Source: Salinispora oceanensis (GTDB lineage Bacteria; Actinomycetota; Actinomycetes; Mycobacteriales; Micromonosporaceae). From it: a stretch of DNA of 64,000 nt. Made by a program: the position numbers and the translations under genes. The notes under the pieces were generated by a model. It was not told the origin of the DNA and did no database searches. It saw nothing but the letters and a program-made list of their open reading frames with translations. Positions 18,947-29,594 of this stretch are shown here, in pieces (positions within the stretch are counted from its first letter, which is position 1; every line of letters starts with the position of its first letter). The stretch spans positions 375,707 through 439,706 of the forward strand of contig NZ_KB911579.1 in the NCBI RefSeq assembly GCF_000383575.1, given 5' to 3'.

Positions 18947-20265
18947 GCTGCTCCCTCCGGCAGCCGGGCGGTGACCGCCTGACCGTGTGCCGGCAGGTCC
19001 TCCACTGTCGCCAGGGCCACCACGTGCGGCGCCACGTCCCGTAGCGCGTCCTGCGTGTACTCCACCAGGTGGACACCGCGCAGAAAGGACTGCACCGACA
19101 GGCCCGACGAGTGCCGGGCGCAGCCCCCGGTAGGTAGCACATGGTTGGAGCCGGCGCAGTAGTCGCCGAGCGACACCGGCGACCAGGCACCGACGAAGAT
19201 CGCCCCGGCGTTGCGCACCCGCAGCGCCCACTCGCGGGCATTCTCGGTCTGGATCTCCAGGTGCTCGGCCGCGTAGGCGTCCACCACCCGCAGCCCAGCC
19301 GCCAGGTCCGCGACGAGGACGACGCCGCTCTGCTCTCCGGTGAGCGCGGTGCCGACCCGCTCGGTGTGCCGGGTCGCCGGTACCTGCCGGGCCAGCTCCT
19401 GGTCCACCGCGTCGGCCAGCTCCACCGACGGTGTGACCAGCACGCTCGCCGCGAGCGGGTCGTGCTCGGCCTGGCTGATCAGGTCGGCGGCCACGTGCAC
19501 CGGATCGGCGGTGTGGTCGGCCAAGATCGCGATCTCGGTGGGGCCGGCCTCGGCGTCAATGCCGACCACGCCCCGCAGCAACCGCTTGGCGGCGGTGACC
19601 CAGATGTTGCCCGGTCCGGTGATCAGGTCAACCGGCGCACAGAAGTCGGTGCTGTCGGGGTCAACCGAACTGCCGTAGGCGAGCATCGCCACCGCCTGCG
19701 CGCCGCCGACGGCGTACACCTCGGTCACCCCGAGCAGGGCGCAGGCGGCGAGCACCCGCGGGTCGGGCAACCCGCCGTTGTCCTTGCGCGGTGGACTGGC
19801 CACGACCAACGAACGCACCCCGGCCTCCTGCGCGGGCACCACGTTCATGACCACCGTTGACGGGTACATCGCCAGGCCACCGGGCACATAAAGCCCGACC
19901 CGATCAACCGGCACCCAACGCTCGGTGACCGTGCCACCCGGTACGACCTGCGTGGTGTGATCGCTGCGACGCTGCGCGGCGTGCACCCGGCGGGCCCGGG
20001 CGATCGACTCCAACAACGCGGCGCGTACCTGCGGGTCGAGCTTCCCCTCGGCCTCGGCGATCACCTCCACCGGGACCCGCAGCACCTCCGGCGAGACCCC
20101 GTCGAACCGCTCGCTCGCCGCCCGGATCGCCGGGTAGCCATGCTCCCGTACCTCCGCCACAAGCGGACGGATCCGCTCGACCGCCGCGGAGACGTCGAGC
20201 CGGGCACGGGGCAGCAGGCGGCGCGGGTCACGAACCCCGCCACGTAGGTCGATCCGGTGCAACAC
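18943..20265 (-). CDS. hisD: Histidinol dehydrogenase
   Basis: 440 aa, first gene of the his operon; does the last two oxidations from histidinol to histidine with NAD and Zn. Motifs include VPGG in [46 protein letters not shown] and [18 protein letters not shown]. The GTG at 20265 is chosen because TAGACT lies 7 nt upstream, consistent with a leaderless start; AAGGG overlaps and could be a weak ribosome site. Longer starts run into the divergent Lon-type gene. Confidence 0.96.
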   Translation of the reverse strand: MLHRIDLRGGVRDPRRLLPRARLDVSAAVERIRPLVAEVREHGYPAIRAASERFDGVSPEVLRVPVEVIAEAEGKLDPQVRAALLESIARARRVHAAQRRSDHTTQVVPGGTVTERWVPVDRVGLYVPGGLAMYPSTVVMNVVPAQEAGVRSLVVASPPRKDNGGLPDPRVLAACALLGVTEVYAVGGAQAVAMLAYGSSVDPDSTDFCAPVDLITGPGNIWVTAAKRLLRGVVGIDAEAGPTEIAILADHTADPVHVAADLISQAEHDPLAASVLVTPSVELADAVDQELARQVPATRHTERVGTALTGEQSGVVLVADLAAGLRVVDAYAAEHLEIQTENAREWALRVRNAGAIFVGAWSPVSLGDYCAGSNHVLPTGGCARHSSGLSVQSFLRGVHLVEYTQDALRDVAPHVVALATVEDLPAHGQAVTARLPEGAA

Positions 20266-20272
20266 CCTTGCG

Positions 20273-20278
20273 AGTCTA
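20273..20278 (-). promoter_or_regulatory. -10 box for the hisD operon
   Basis: On the minus strand TAGACT is followed by CGCAAGG and then the hisD GTG, a spacing of 7 nt that points to a leaderless mRNA. No strong -35 is visible. The 107-bp gap to the divergent gene holds both promoters. Confidence 0.5.
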
Positions 20279-20360
20279 GGCGGCTCGGGTCCAGACTGAC
20301 CGGCACCGCCCACACGACGAGACGATGAGCCGAGACACACCCTCCGGAGCCGGATCGGGC

Positions 20361-20366
20361 TACCCT
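20361..20366 (+). promoter_or_regulatory. -10 box for the Lon-N domain gene
   Basis: TACCCT is followed by CGACCC and then the GTG at 20373. There is no ribosome site before this GTG, so a leaderless transcript is likely. Confidence 0.45.
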
Positions 20367-20372
20367 CGACCC

Positions 20373-21071
20373 GTGACTGCGCGGCTGCCGGTGTTCCCGC
20401 TCGGGACCGTTCTCTTCCCCGGTCTGGTGCTGCCACTACACATCTTCGAAGACCGATACCGCGCACTGGTGCGCCACCTACTCACCCTCCCGGAGCAGCG
20501 ACCACGCGAGTTCGGCGTGGTGGCGATCCGGACCGGTTGGGAAGTCGCTCCCACCGCGCCGGACGGCCGCCCGCTGCCCGAGGACGACGTCACGCTGCAC
20601 GAGGTGGGCTGCACCGCCGAGCTGCGCCAGGTGACCGAGCTGCCGGACGGTGGCTACGACATCGTCACCGTGGGTCGGCAGCGGTTCCGGATAGACAGCG
20701 TCAACCGGGCCAGCGCGCCCTACCTGACCGCCGAGGTCGAGTGGTTGCCCGAGCCGCACCCCCCGGACGAGGCCGGGGAGCTGTCCGCCCGGGTGACCGC
20801 GGTCTTCCGGCAGTACCTGGGCCTGATCCGCGCCGACCCGGAGGAGGCCTCGGAGCAGCTCCCGGAGGATCCGACCGTCCTGTCGCACCTGGTCGCCGCG
20901 ACGGCCGCGCTGACCCTCGCCGACCGACAGCGGCTACTCGCCATCAACGACACCGCTGACCGGCTCCGCGCCGAGCTGCGACTGCTCAGCCGCGAGGCGG
21001 CTCTGCTGCGCCAGGTCCGGGCGGTTCCGGTGCCGCTGAAGGAGCTGGCGTCTCCGCCGACGCCCAACTGA
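20373..21071 (+). CDS. Lon substrate-binding (LON-N) domain protein
   Basis: 232 aa: a free-standing Lon N-terminal domain without ATPase or protease parts. Motifs [35 protein letters not shown] and [19 protein letters not shown] match the family. Such proteins are widespread in actinobacteria and their job is unknown; binding of damaged proteins is suspected. GTG 20373 is preferred; an in-frame ATG at 20325 would add 16 residues. The 3' end overlaps the convergent membrane-protein gene by 86 bp. Confidence 0.88.
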   Translation: MTARLPVFPLGTVLFPGLVLPLHIFEDRYRALVRHLLTLPEQRPREFGVVAIRTGWEVAPTAPDGRPLPEDDVTLHEVGCTAELRQVTELPDGGYDIVTVGRQRFRIDSVNRASAPYLTAEVEWLPEPHPPDEAGELSARVTAVFRQYLGLIRADPEEASEQLPEDPTVLSHLVAATAALTLADRQRLLAINDTADRLRAELRLLSREAALLRQVRAVPVPLKELASPPTPN

Positions 21072-21813
21072 CGCCCGGCCCGGTCGACCAGTCGGGTGCC
21101 GGCTCCGGACGCAACGACGGCCAACGGGACCAGCCCGCCAGCAGGGTGTAACCGACCGCCGCGCCAAACGCGGGCAGCAGCACGTTGCCGTACGGCACCG
21201 GCAGTGGACCCCACCACCCCACGCCCCCGGCCCGCAGTTGCGCGGGTTGGCCGAAGGTCTGCCCCTCCGCGGCGGTCGCCAACAGGTGCTCGAAGGTGGC
21301 CAGCCCCACCTGTTGGCCGACCTGCCAGGCGACCAGCGCCGCGCCCAGCGACCCGAGCACGGCGGCAGCCAGTCCGATCGGGCCCCGGTAACGGCGCAGC
21401 AGGAACCAGAGGCCGACCGCGACCAAGACGCCGAAGCCGAGACCGAGCAGGCTGAACCAACCGTCGGCAGCGATCGGCTGCTCCGGCTGCGACTCGCCGT
21501 AGACAGCGCCCGACGCGGTCTGCAGCACCGGGGTGTCGGGGGCCAGCGTGGCCCAGAGCAATCCCAGCGGGACCCCGAGGATCATCACCCCGAATGCTCC
21601 CGCCGCCGCCCACCCGAGCTGTGGCCGGAGCCGGGTACGCGGCACCTCGGCAACGGGCGGCGCCTCGTACCAGGTCAACGAGGCGGGCGGTACCGGCCCG
21701 ATGGCCGAAGCACGATCCGGGTACGGCGAAACGGGGCCATCGCCCGGCGCCTCGCCGTACGGCGGTACGGCCCCGGAACTGGGCCGGTCGGGGTCGGGGG
21801 TGTCCGCGCTCAC
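20986..21813 (-). CDS. DUF2567-like membrane protein
   Basis: 275 aa with a proline-rich cytoplasmic N-terminus (about 65 residues) and four hydrophobic segments: GWAAAGAFGVMILGVPLGLLW, LLGLGFGVLVAVGLWFLL, IGLAAAVLGSLGAALVAWQV and GNVLLPAFGAAVGYTLLAGW. Layout matches the DUF2567 family of unknown function. The C-terminal 28 codons ([11 protein letters not shown] end) lie on top of the last part of the convergent Lon-N gene. ParA-like gene is next upstream, 56 bp away, so it may share that transcript. Confidence 0.7.
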   Translation of the reverse strand: MSADTPDPDRPSSGAVPPYGEAPGDGPVSPYPDRASAIGPVPPASLTWYEAPPVAEVPRTRLRPQLGWAAAGAFGVMILGVPLGLLWATLAPDTPVLQTASGAVYGESQPEQPIAADGWFSLLGLGFGVLVAVGLWFLLRRYRGPIGLAAAVLGSLGAALVAWQVGQQVGLATFEHLLATAAEGQTFGQPAQLRAGGVGWWGPLPVPYGNVLLPAFGAAVGYTLLAGWSRWPSLRPEPAPDWSTGPGVSWASAETPAPSAAPEPPGPGAAEPPRG

Positions 21814-21869
21814 CCGGTGATCCTCTCAAGAGTGGCGGCGCCGTGGGGCGCCGGTGACGACACGCCCAC

Positions 21870-23318
21870 TCAGCGGGCGAACGGCTCCAGCATCACCGCG
21901 GCGGCGCTCAACCACGCCTCCCGGGTCGCCGGCTGAAGCTGGTGGTACTCGATTGACGAGCCGGACTCCAGGATCGGGTCATACGGCACCACGGTCACCG
22001 CCCGAGTCCGGGTAGCGAAGTGTCGTTCCAGGTCTGCGCGGAGCTCACTGCGCCCCGGAGTCGGGCACGAGATCAGGGTCACCGCGTTGTCGGCCAACTC
22101 CCCCATGCCCACCTCGTGTAGCAGGTCGAGCATCCAGTCAGCGCTGAACGCGGCGTCCTCCCGCGGCACCGTGGTGACCACGAGTTGGTCGGCCGCCTGC
22201 ATGACGGTACGCCAGTTGGGGCTCTCCACGTTGTTACCGGTGTCCACACAGATCACGTCGTGGGTACGGCGGAGCAGCTCCAGCACCCGCCGGACGGTGA
22301 ACTGGTCGAGCCGCTGGGCGAACCGGGGACTCTCCTCACCCGCCAGCACGTCGTACGAGCCGTCCGCGGCGTGCCGGAGATAGTCGTCGAGCTGGTCCAG
22401 CAGCTCCGGCCCGTCCTTGATCTCGATGTGCGCCAGGTCGCTGATCAGGTGCCGGATCGTACGGGCGTGCCGGGCGCTGCCCGCACGCAGCCCCAGCGTG
22501 CCCCGTAGCTCGTTGTCGTCCCAGGCCAGCACGCCCCGGCCCCGTACGCTGCCGACGGTCGCGGCGGCCAGCACGGTCGCAGTGGTTTTGTGCACGCCAC
22601 CCTTGGGATTCGCGAACGCCAGCACCCGGGGGCTACCGAGCTCCCCCCGAAGTACGGCGGCGGCACGTTCCGACCCACTTGTCGCTGCGGGCTGCCGCCA
22701 CTCCACCCTGGCGTAGCCGCGGCTTACCGCGGGCGGGTACGCCGGCGCAGAGCGATATTCGTTCCCAGACCGATACCCGGGATCGGCTGGATAGGTTGGC
22801 TCTGGCCGATGGGCCGAATCAGACCGGTAGCCGTTCTCCGCTGGCGGGGCGTGCCGGTAACCATTGTCGAGCAGGGCGTAGCGGGACTGCGCCGGTGGTG
22901 ACTCCGGTTCGGAGTAGCGGGGCTCCGGGCCCGGGGTCCGAGAGCCCAGATCAGCCCCATACGCCGGCTCGGTCGGTAAACCCCGCTCGCCCCGGTATGC
23001 CGGCTCACCTCGGTGCCCCGCTTCCCGCGGATCGGCCCCGTAGGTTCGCGCCTCCGGGCCATAGGACAACTCGGCGGGCGGCGAGCCGGGGCCTGGCACC
23101 TGCGACCCGGCTGCCGGCACGCGGGCCGCGTAGCCGCCGCCGGCCGCGTAGCCGCCGCCGGCCCGTCGCGGCAATGGCTCGGCTGGGGCCGCCGGCCCCG
23201 ACCGGTCCGGCCCGGCTGGTTCAGCCGCACGGCTACCGAGCCGCGCCCGGTCGAGCAACGCCCGCCACCGCGGTGCCGGTTCGGCCGGCTGACCCCAGCC
23301 GGTCTCGCTGCCCTCCAC
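21870..23318 (-). CDS. MinD/ParA-like ATPase with unusual KGGVHKTT Walker A
   Basis: 482 aa. Residues 1-220 are low-complexity, rich in Pro, Tyr, Arg and Gly with YR/PAY repeats, likely disordered. The C-terminal ATPase starts with LAFANPKGGVHKTTATVLAAA: the deviant Walker A has the signature Lys but His where most have Gly (KGGVGKTT). Downstream, CVDTGNNVESPNW and VVTTVPREDAAFSADWMLDLL read like the switch regions. GTG at 23318 follows GGGAGGG. The next gene upstream encodes a proline-rich membrane protein, a likely partner. It is not ParA of the chromosome: no parB is adjacent. Partners and cargo unknown. Confidence 0.82.
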   Translation of the reverse strand: MEGSETGWGQPAEPAPRWRALLDRARLGSRAAEPAGPDRSGPAAPAEPLPRRAGGGYAAGGGYAARVPAAGSQVPGPGSPPAELSYGPEARTYGADPREAGHRGEPAYRGERGLPTEPAYGADLGSRTPGPEPRYSEPESPPAQSRYALLDNGYRHAPPAENGYRSDSAHRPEPTYPADPGYRSGNEYRSAPAYPPAVSRGYARVEWRQPAATSGSERAAAVLRGELGSPRVLAFANPKGGVHKTTATVLAAATVGSVRGRGVLAWDDNELRGTLGLRAGSARHARTIRHLISDLAHIEIKDGPELLDQLDDYLRHAADGSYDVLAGEESPRFAQRLDQFTVRRVLELLRRTHDVICVDTGNNVESPNWRTVMQAADQLVVTTVPREDAAFSADWMLDLLHEVGMGELADNAVTLISCPTPGRSELRADLERHFATRTRAVTVVPYDPILESGSSIEYHQLQPATREAWLSAAAVMLEPFAR

Positions 23319-23381
23319 GGCTCGCCCTCCCAAGCTCCATGCTGCCCCGCCTGACAGGCTACGAACGAAAGCCTATTAGGG

Positions 23382-24644
<1,263 letters not shown>

Positions 24645-24693
24645 GGACGGAGATCCCCCTCGTCGCGTTGGATCGGTCAGGTCATCGCCACGC

Positions 24694-25638
24694 CTAGTCC
24701 CGCAATAGTCCCAGCGCGCGGTCCAGGTCGTCAGGGTAGTCGCTGACGAAGCAGACCTCCGCCCCTGTTCCGGGATGACGGAACCCCAACTCCCGGGCAT
24801 GTAGCCACTGCCGATCCAGGCCGAGCCGCTTGGCGAGGGTGGGATCGGCTCCGTACGTGAGGTCGCCCACACATGGGTGACGCAACGTCGAGAAGTGCAC
24901 TCGGATTTGGTGCGTACGGCCCGTCTCCAGCCGTACGTCCACCAGGCTGGCCGCCGGAAACGCCTCAAGCGTGTCGTAGTGGGTGATACTGGGCTTACCA
25001 CCCGAGACCACCGCCCAGCGGTAGTCGTGGTGTGGGTGCCGATCGATCGGAGCATCGACGGTGCCGCGCAACGGATCGAGGTGCCCCTGCACCACGGCGT
25101 GGTAGCGCTTCTCCACCTCGCGGTACTTGAACGCCCGCTTCAGGGCGGTGTAAGCCTGCTCGCTCTTGGCCACCACCATGATCCCGGTCGTACCGACGTC
25201 GAGTCGATGCACCACGCCCTGCCGCTCGGCCGCGCCGCTGGTGGCGATCCGGTGGCCGATCGCAGCAAGCCCACCGATCACGGTCGGTCCGGTCCAACCG
25301 GGACTGGGATGGGCAGCCACACCGACCGGCTTGTCCACCACCACGATGTCGTCGTCGGCATACACGACGCGGAGGCCGGACACCGCCCGCGGCACGACGG
25401 CCGGCGGAGCCGCCGGCGCCGGCAGCGTCACCTCCAGCCAGGATCCCGCCCGAATCTTGTAGGAATTAGCCCGCACCGCGCCGTCAACCAGGGCAGCGCC
25501 CTCGTCAACCAGGGCCGCCGCGGTTGTCCGGGAGAGCCCGAAGAGCCGCGCGACGGCCTGGTCGAGGCGGAGTCCGTCGAGTCCGTCCGGGACGGGCAAC
25601 GATCGTTGGCCACCGCCGGCCGCGTACGCCGCCGTCAT
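24694..25638 (-). CDS. RluA family 23S rRNA pseudouridine synthase (RluD-like)
   Basis: 314 aa: an S4-like RNA-binding domain at residues 20-80 ([35 protein letters not shown]) followed by the synthase core. The catalytic Asp is in [39 protein letters not shown] and GRTHQIRVH are conserved. It resembles RluD, which modifies 23S rRNA helix 69. ATG at 25638 overlaps the lspA stop by 4 bp, the common lspA-rluD arrangement. No special feature. Confidence 0.93.
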   Translation of the reverse strand: MTAAYAAGGGQRSLPVPDGLDGLRLDQAVARLFGLSRTTAAALVDEGAALVDGAVRANSYKIRAGSWLEVTLPAPAAPPAVVPRAVSGLRVVYADDDIVVVDKPVGVAAHPSPGWTGPTVIGGLAAIGHRIATSGAAERQGVVHRLDVGTTGIMVVAKSEQAYTALKRAFKYREVEKRYHAVVQGHLDPLRGTVDAPIDRHPHHDYRWAVVSGGKPSITHYDTLEAFPAASLVDVRLETGRTHQIRVHFSTLRHPCVGDLTYGADPTLAKRLGLDRQWLHARELGFRHPGTGAEVCFVSDYPDDLDRALGLLRD

Positions 25639-26366
25639 GCCCGCTCCCGTGGCGCGGTGGGGGTCACCCGTCGTCCGTCCCGGCCGAGCCGGCTGCCGTC
25701 GCGCTGACGGCCGGTCAGTTCGAGGAACACCGCGAGGCAGACGCCACAGACCAGGGCGCTGTCGGCCACGTTGAACACCGGAAATGCCCGTCCGTACGGC
25801 TCGAGGACACTGATCATGTCAACCACGTGACCGACGAACCAGCCCGGTGCACGGAAGATCCGGTCCATCAGGTTACCGAGTGCCCCGCCAAGCACCAGCC
25901 CCAACGACACCGCCCAGGGCAGGGAGCGCAGGCGCAACGCCGCCCAGAGGATCCAGCCGATCACGAGGATGGTGATCAGCGAGAAGACCCAGGTGTGGTC
26001 GGCGCCGATGCTCCACGCCGCGCCGCTGTTGCGGGTGAGGCTGAGATAGACCAGGCCGCCCAGGAGCTCGACCGACTCCCGACCCTCCAGTGCCTGAAGT
26101 GCCAGCTGCTTGGTCACGAAGTCGAGCGCCAACACGGCGAAGCCGATGCCGAACAGGATCGACGCGGCGCGGCGGCGATTCGTCCCACCGCCGGTCGCTA
26201 CGGGCCCATCCGCCACGACGGGCCGGTCCGGCTCGGCCGGCTTCTCCGCCGCGACGGGCCGGTCCGGCTCGACGGCACTGTCCGGCTCGGGGGCCGGGCT
26301 GCCCACCGGCTCGGCGGGCCCGGCCGCCTCGGCGCGGCCGGATCCCGGGGTCGGTCCTGCGGTCAT
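25635..26366 (-). CDS. lspA: Signal peptidase II (prolipoprotein)
   Basis: 243 aa; cleaves lipoprotein signal peptides after lipid modification in the membrane. Catalytic Asp residues are in GNLMDRIFR and [21 protein letters not shown] is also conserved. About four membrane segments begin near residue 65. An N-terminal extension of about 60 residues is Pro/Glu/Ala-rich with repeated PDRPV; most LspA are 160-180 aa, so this tail is a lineage feature of unclear use. ATG at 26366 has GGGGAG shortly before it. Confidence 0.95.
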   Translation of the reverse strand: MTAGPTPGSGRAEAAGPAEPVGSPAPEPDSAVEPDRPVAAEKPAEPDRPVVADGPVATGGGTNRRRAASILFGIGFAVLALDFVTKQLALQALEGRESVELLGGLVYLSLTRNSGAAWSIGADHTWVFSLITILVIGWILWAALRLRSLPWAVSLGLVLGGALGNLMDRIFRAPGWFVGHVVDMISVLEPYGRAFPVFNVADSALVCGVCLAVFLELTGRQRDGSRLGRDGRRVTPTAPRERA

Positions 26367-26428
26367 CTGCTCCCCATCGACGCTCGCGGCGGCGGCGCCG
26401 CCTCACCGGGCTGCTGAGGAGCGAGGCC

Positions 26429-26848
26429 TCAGCGCCGCTCCGCCAGCTGCTTACAGGTCACACAGAGGGTCGCTGACGGGAAGGCGGCCAGCCGCTCCAC
26501 CGGGATCGGGTTGCCGCACCGCTCGCACCAGCCGTAGCCACCCTCGTCGAGCCGCTCCAGTGCCCGCTCGACCTGCGTGATCCGTTCCAGGATGCTGTTG
26601 GCGAGGGAAATCTCCTGCTCCCGCTCGAACGTCTTGGTGCCGGTATCGGCCTGGTCGTCCCCGGCCGAGTCGGTCAGCCGGTCGCGCTGCAGCTCGGTGA
26701 TCTCGCTCAACGTCTGATCATACTCGGCACGAAGCTCGTCCCGCCGTGCTGCCAGGGCTGCCCGGATCTTCTCGGTCTCCGCCGCGCTGCGGGTGGACTT
26801 GGCCGCCGGCTTACGGCCGGCGGTCCTGGTGTCGGCTGGCTTCGCCAT
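26429..26848 (-). CDS. TraR/DksA-type zinc-finger protein
   Basis: 139 aa. Central coiled coil (EKIRAALAARRDELRAEYDQT to SILERITQVERALERLDEG) and a C-terminal zinc finger, GYGWCERCGNPIPVERLAAFP then LCVTCKQLAERR, with four Cys. In this family DksA-like members bind the RNA polymerase secondary channel; actinobacterial members resemble CarD-independent regulators with unclear function. ATG at 26848 is preceded by AAGGGAG. A promoter with TTGTCG and TATCCT lies upstream. Followed by lspA after 62 bp. Confidence 0.88.
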   Translation of the reverse strand: MAKPADTRTAGRKPAAKSTRSAAETEKIRAALAARRDELRAEYDQTLSEITELQRDRLTDSAGDDQADTGTKTFEREQEISLANSILERITQVERALERLDEGGYGWCERCGNPIPVERLAAFPSATLCVTCKQLAERR

Positions 26849-27437
26849 CGTCGCTCCCTTAGCCGCGGAGCCGCGGAGGACCGCGGCACCTGGACAGAGG
26901 CCGCCGCGTTCGGCGCCCCCAGGTACAAAACGGGCGCGCAGCCACAGGGCCGCGCACTCCGGAGGTTCGCAAGGATACGGAACGTACAGGCGTCCGACAA
27001 TGTGGCGCACCGACGCCCTGACGCCCACCCCGAATTAACTCATCTCGGGCAAAAGGAACGCTAGCAGACCGATCGCTCCAACCCTCGCCGTAATCACCAA
27101 ACCCATACGCCGCCCTCCGCCGCCCGCCACCACTCCGCCTAGCTCCGCCGTCTCAGCACACCCCGGCGGCGCGGAAAGCGTCCCGGTGTCGCGGCAGCGT
27201 CCCAGAGTCTCGACAGTCTCCGGCGTCTCGAAGGCGTCCCGGCGTTCAGAAGCAGAAAGAGCAGACGGCCGCCGACCCTCGGCGGAAGTAGCGACCGCCG
27301 CCACCGCACCCAGCCAGCAGCACCTGTGGTCTGGGTCCAGGGCGGGGCGCAGGGCAACGGTCAGGAACCGCGGGCGGGGAACCGAGGGCGGGGCCGCACC
27401 AGACGCAAGGCCAGGGAACGCGTGGCAGCCGACCGCC
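26849..27437. other. 589-bp intergenic region; promoter seen, no convincing gene
   Basis: Lies between the TraR/DksA and DUF167 genes. Minus-strand and plus-strand open frames here have compositions and codon positions unlike genes and no ribosome sites. It is rich in repeated GGCGTC/CGTCCC words (27176-27240) that may be weak hairpins. The only site I can support is the promoter described next. Confidence 0.55.
26972..27000 (-). promoter_or_regulatory. Promoter of the TraR/DksA-type gene
   Basis: On the minus strand TTGTCG (27000-26995) is separated by 17 nt from TATCCT (26977-26972), a good housekeeping-type promoter for an actinobacterium. Transcription would start near 26965, giving a 5' leader of about 115 nt before ATG 26848, long enough for further control that I cannot identify. 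Confidence 0.5.
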
Positions 27438-27752
27438 TCATCCGTCGCGGAGCTGGTGCAGCTTCTGGGCGATCTCGGCGCTGACCCCACCGACATAAAA
27501 GATCTTGTTTCGACCAGCCGCCCCAGCGCCCAGTGAAACCGCTCCCCGCCGGACTCCAAGCGCCTCGGCGAGGGCACGGCGCGCCGCCTCGGTGGCCCGC
27601 CCGTCCACTGGGGGTGCCGTCACCGCGATAACCAGAGCAGGGCCGTAAGGACCCAGGTAGCGGCCCCCAACCCAGGACCGAGACGACCCCGGTTTGACCC
27701 GGACCGCGACGGTCAACGAGTCACCGCCACGGGCGTCTGGCGCCTCAGGCAC
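27438..27752 (-). CDS. DUF167 (YggU-like) protein
   Basis: 104 aa. Family motifs: LTVAVRVKPGSSRSWVGG near residue 12, IAVTAPPVDGRATEAARRALAEALG and GRNKIFYVGG. The fold is known from E. coli YggU, but its function is not. GTG start at 27752 and 8-bp overlap with the stop of the preceding gene, so the two are coupled. Downstream is the long intergenic region. Confidence 0.88.
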   Translation of the reverse strand: MPEAPDARGGDSLTVAVRVKPGSSRSWVGGRYLGPYGPALVIAVTAPPVDGRATEAARRALAEALGVRRGAVSLGAGAAGRNKIFYVGGVSAEIAQKLHQLRDG

Positions 27753-28326
27753 CGGTCCCGCCGCTGGCGATCCGCCCTGCTCCGGTCAACAGGGCGGCGA
27801 CCGGGGCGCAGTGCGCACAAGGAGTAAAGCCGAGGTCTACCGCCTCGGCGACGGGAAGCGGCTCGGGCTCGCCGAGCAGCCGGGAGCAGCTGGCCAGGTG
27901 ATAGCGGGGGCGGGCGTCAACCACCCACACCTCGCGGTCGAGTCGGGCCAGCCACGCTGCCTCCACCGGGGAAACCAACTCGGGAGCTGGCTCGTCGTTC
28001 GCAACCGGTTTGGAGACTGCGACCGGCGGCCCGGGTGGTTGCCGCCACCCGGTGCCGCCATGGTCGATCGGGGGAACATGCTGGCCGGGAAGCACAAAGC
28101 CGCCCGGTTGCCGGTCGGCACTCCCGCCGCCTCGATCAGGCTCGGGCGGGGGCCGCTCCGCCGCGGCCCGGGCCGTGGCCGCCTGGCGGGCACCCACGAC
28201 GAGCGCGACGGCGGCCAACAGACTGGCCGCGATGGAGACAACCAGCAGGAGGCTGGAGCCATCAGCGAGGCCAGCCACCAGCAGCACCACTGCAACGAGA
28301 ATGAGCAGGATACTGGCGACTATCAA
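27745..28326 (-). CDS. Membrane protein with C-terminal Cys/His motif
   Basis: 193 aa, not a named family to me. Two N-terminal hydrophobic helices (VASILLILVAVVLLVAGLA and LLLVVSIAASLLAAVALVV), then a Pro-rich linker of about 70 residues, then a small domain: VWVVDARPRYHLASCSRLLG ... LGFTPCAHCAPV. The RYHxxxCxxL and PCxxC pattern resembles an Ada-like or other small zinc-binding unit and could bind metal through Cys, Cys, Cys and His. The start appears to be TTG at 28326, with GGGGGTGGG just upstream. Overlaps the DUF167 gene and lies next to wag31. Confidence 0.7.
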   Translation of the reverse strand: MIVASILLILVAVVLLVAGLADGSSLLLVVSIAASLLAAVALVVGARQAATARAAAERPPPEPDRGGGSADRQPGGFVLPGQHVPPIDHGGTGWRQPPGPPVAVSKPVANDEPAPELVSPVEAAWLARLDREVWVVDARPRYHLASCSRLLGEPEPLPVAEAVDLGFTPCAHCAPVAALLTGAGRIASGGTGA

Positions 28327-28402
28327 AGCCCACCCCCGCGTCTCGTTCCGAATCTGAGCGAGACCGGGCGACCGTCAGCGCGACGACCGCCGGCCAGTGT
28401 GG

Positions 28403-29215
28403 TCAGCGACCGGCCTCCAGCGCACCAGAGCGACCGCCACCGTAGGAGCCGGCGAGTCCGGCCGCGGCGAGGCCGTTGCCACCAGCGGCACGCCCCCCAC
28501 CATCAGTCCGGTCAAGCTCGATCTCCGGGCCCTGCCCACGGCTGTCAAGGTCACGCAGCTGGCTCTCCAGGTACGCCTTGAGGCGGGTGCGGTACTCGCG
28601 CTCGAACTGCTTGAGCTCCTCAATGTGCTTCTGCAACGCGGTGCGCTTGGTGTCCAGGCCACCCATGGCCTCCTGATGCCGCTGGCGAGCGTCCCGCTCC
28701 AGGGCATCGGCCTTGGCCCGCGCCTCGCGGGTGACCTCTTCGGCCTTCGACCGAGCCTCAGAGAGCACCTGGTCGGCTTCCCGACGGGCGTCGGTGACGT
28801 GATCGTCAGCGGTCCGCTGGGCCATCATCAGCACCCGGAGCGCCTGCTGCTCGCCGTCGCCGCCGGCTGGCACGGCACCGGCGCCGCGGACCTGCTCCAG
28901 CTCCGCCTGCATCGCGCGAGCCGCCTGCTCGGCCCCGGCCTTGTCCCGCTGGACCCGGTCGAGCTGGGCCTTCACGTCGTTGAGCTCGGCGGCGAGCCGG
29001 GCGTCACCGCCGGGGCCGACCGGACCGGCGGGGCCACCGCCGCGCCCACCGCGCTCTACCTGAGCGCGCAGCTCGTTGTTCTCCTCGATCAGACGGGCCA
29101 GCTCACGCTCGACCTCGTCCAGGAAGGCATCGACCTCCTCCTCGTCGTACCCCCGCTTGCCGATCGGCGGCTTTTTGAAGGCGACGTTGTGGACGTCGGC
29201 CGGGGTCAGCGGCAT
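28403..29215 (-). CDS. wag31: DivIVA/Wag31 polar growth and septum protein
   Basis: 270 aa. Binds negatively curved membrane at poles and septa and directs cell wall synthesis. N-terminal membrane-binding domain MPLTPADVHNVAFKKPPIGK then RGYDEEEVDAFLDEVERELARL; two coiled coils separated by a Gly-rich linker (RGGRGGGPAGPVGPGG); Ala/Glu-rich coiled coil (MMAQRTADDHVTDARREAD...). The C-terminus is Gly-rich. ATG at 29215 follows GAGGAG; the upstream in-frame start at 29260 is less likely. Last core gene of the dcw cluster. Confidence 0.95.
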   Translation of the reverse strand: MPLTPADVHNVAFKKPPIGKRGYDEEEVDAFLDEVERELARLIEENNELRAQVERGGRGGGPAGPVGPGGDARLAAELNDVKAQLDRVQRDKAGAEQAARAMQAELEQVRGAGAVPAGGDGEQQALRVLMMAQRTADDHVTDARREADQVLSEARSKAEEVTREARAKADALERDARQRHQEAMGGLDTKRTALQKHIEELKQFEREYRTRLKAYLESQLRDLDSRGQGPEIELDRTDGGGRAAGGNGLAAAGLAGSYGGGRSGALEAGR

Positions 29216-29256
29216 CGAAACTCCTCGGGTCAGTTGCGGCCGCGAAAGCGCATCGG

Positions 29257-29565
29257 TCATCCAGCGGTCCTGGAGATCGACGGCCCTAACACGAACTCCA
29301 TCAGCACGAACAGGATAACCAGGAGCACAAGGGAGGCCAGGTCGATGCTCACGGTACCAATTCGCAGCGGAGGGATCACACGCCTCAACGCGTGGAGCGG
29401 GGGATCAGTGACGCTCCACACGGTTTCCAGCCCCGCAGACGCCCCACGCCCTGGTTGCCAACGCCGGCCGTACTGGAGCACCGCACTCAACACAAATCGG
29501 GACAACAAGATTAGAAGAAAGACAAACAAGACCAGATAAAGAACCTGGAGCAGGATTGACAACAC
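29257..29565 (-). CDS. YggT family membrane protein
   Basis: 102 aa with two hydrophobic regions, LSILLQVLYLVLFVFLLILL near the N-terminus and IDLASLVLLVILFVLMEFVL near the C-terminus, separated by VWSVTDPPLHALRRVIPPLRIG, the YggT signature. Linked to division in actinobacteria and to osmotic protection in others; its precise role is open. GTG at 29565 is preceded by AAGGGA; the TTG at 29598 is a longer possible start. Sits between sepF and wag31, the usual place. Confidence 0.88.
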   Translation of the reverse strand: MLSILLQVLYLVLFVFLLILLSRFVLSAVLQYGRRWQPGRGASAGLETVWSVTDPPLHALRRVIPPLRIGTVSIDLASLVLLVILFVLMEFVLGPSISRTAG

Positions 29566-29594
29566 GCTAGTGACGTCCCTTGCACTCGGGCTGA

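Noticed and set aside
21870..23318. Chromosomal ParA of a parABS system
   Set aside because: No parB nearby, no parS-like 16-mer seen, and the Walker A and disordered front differ from ParA.
27035..27577. 180-aa minus-strand frame in the long intergenic region
   Set aside because: No ribosome site, overlaps DUF167, mixed composition with no domain; GC pattern gives no support.
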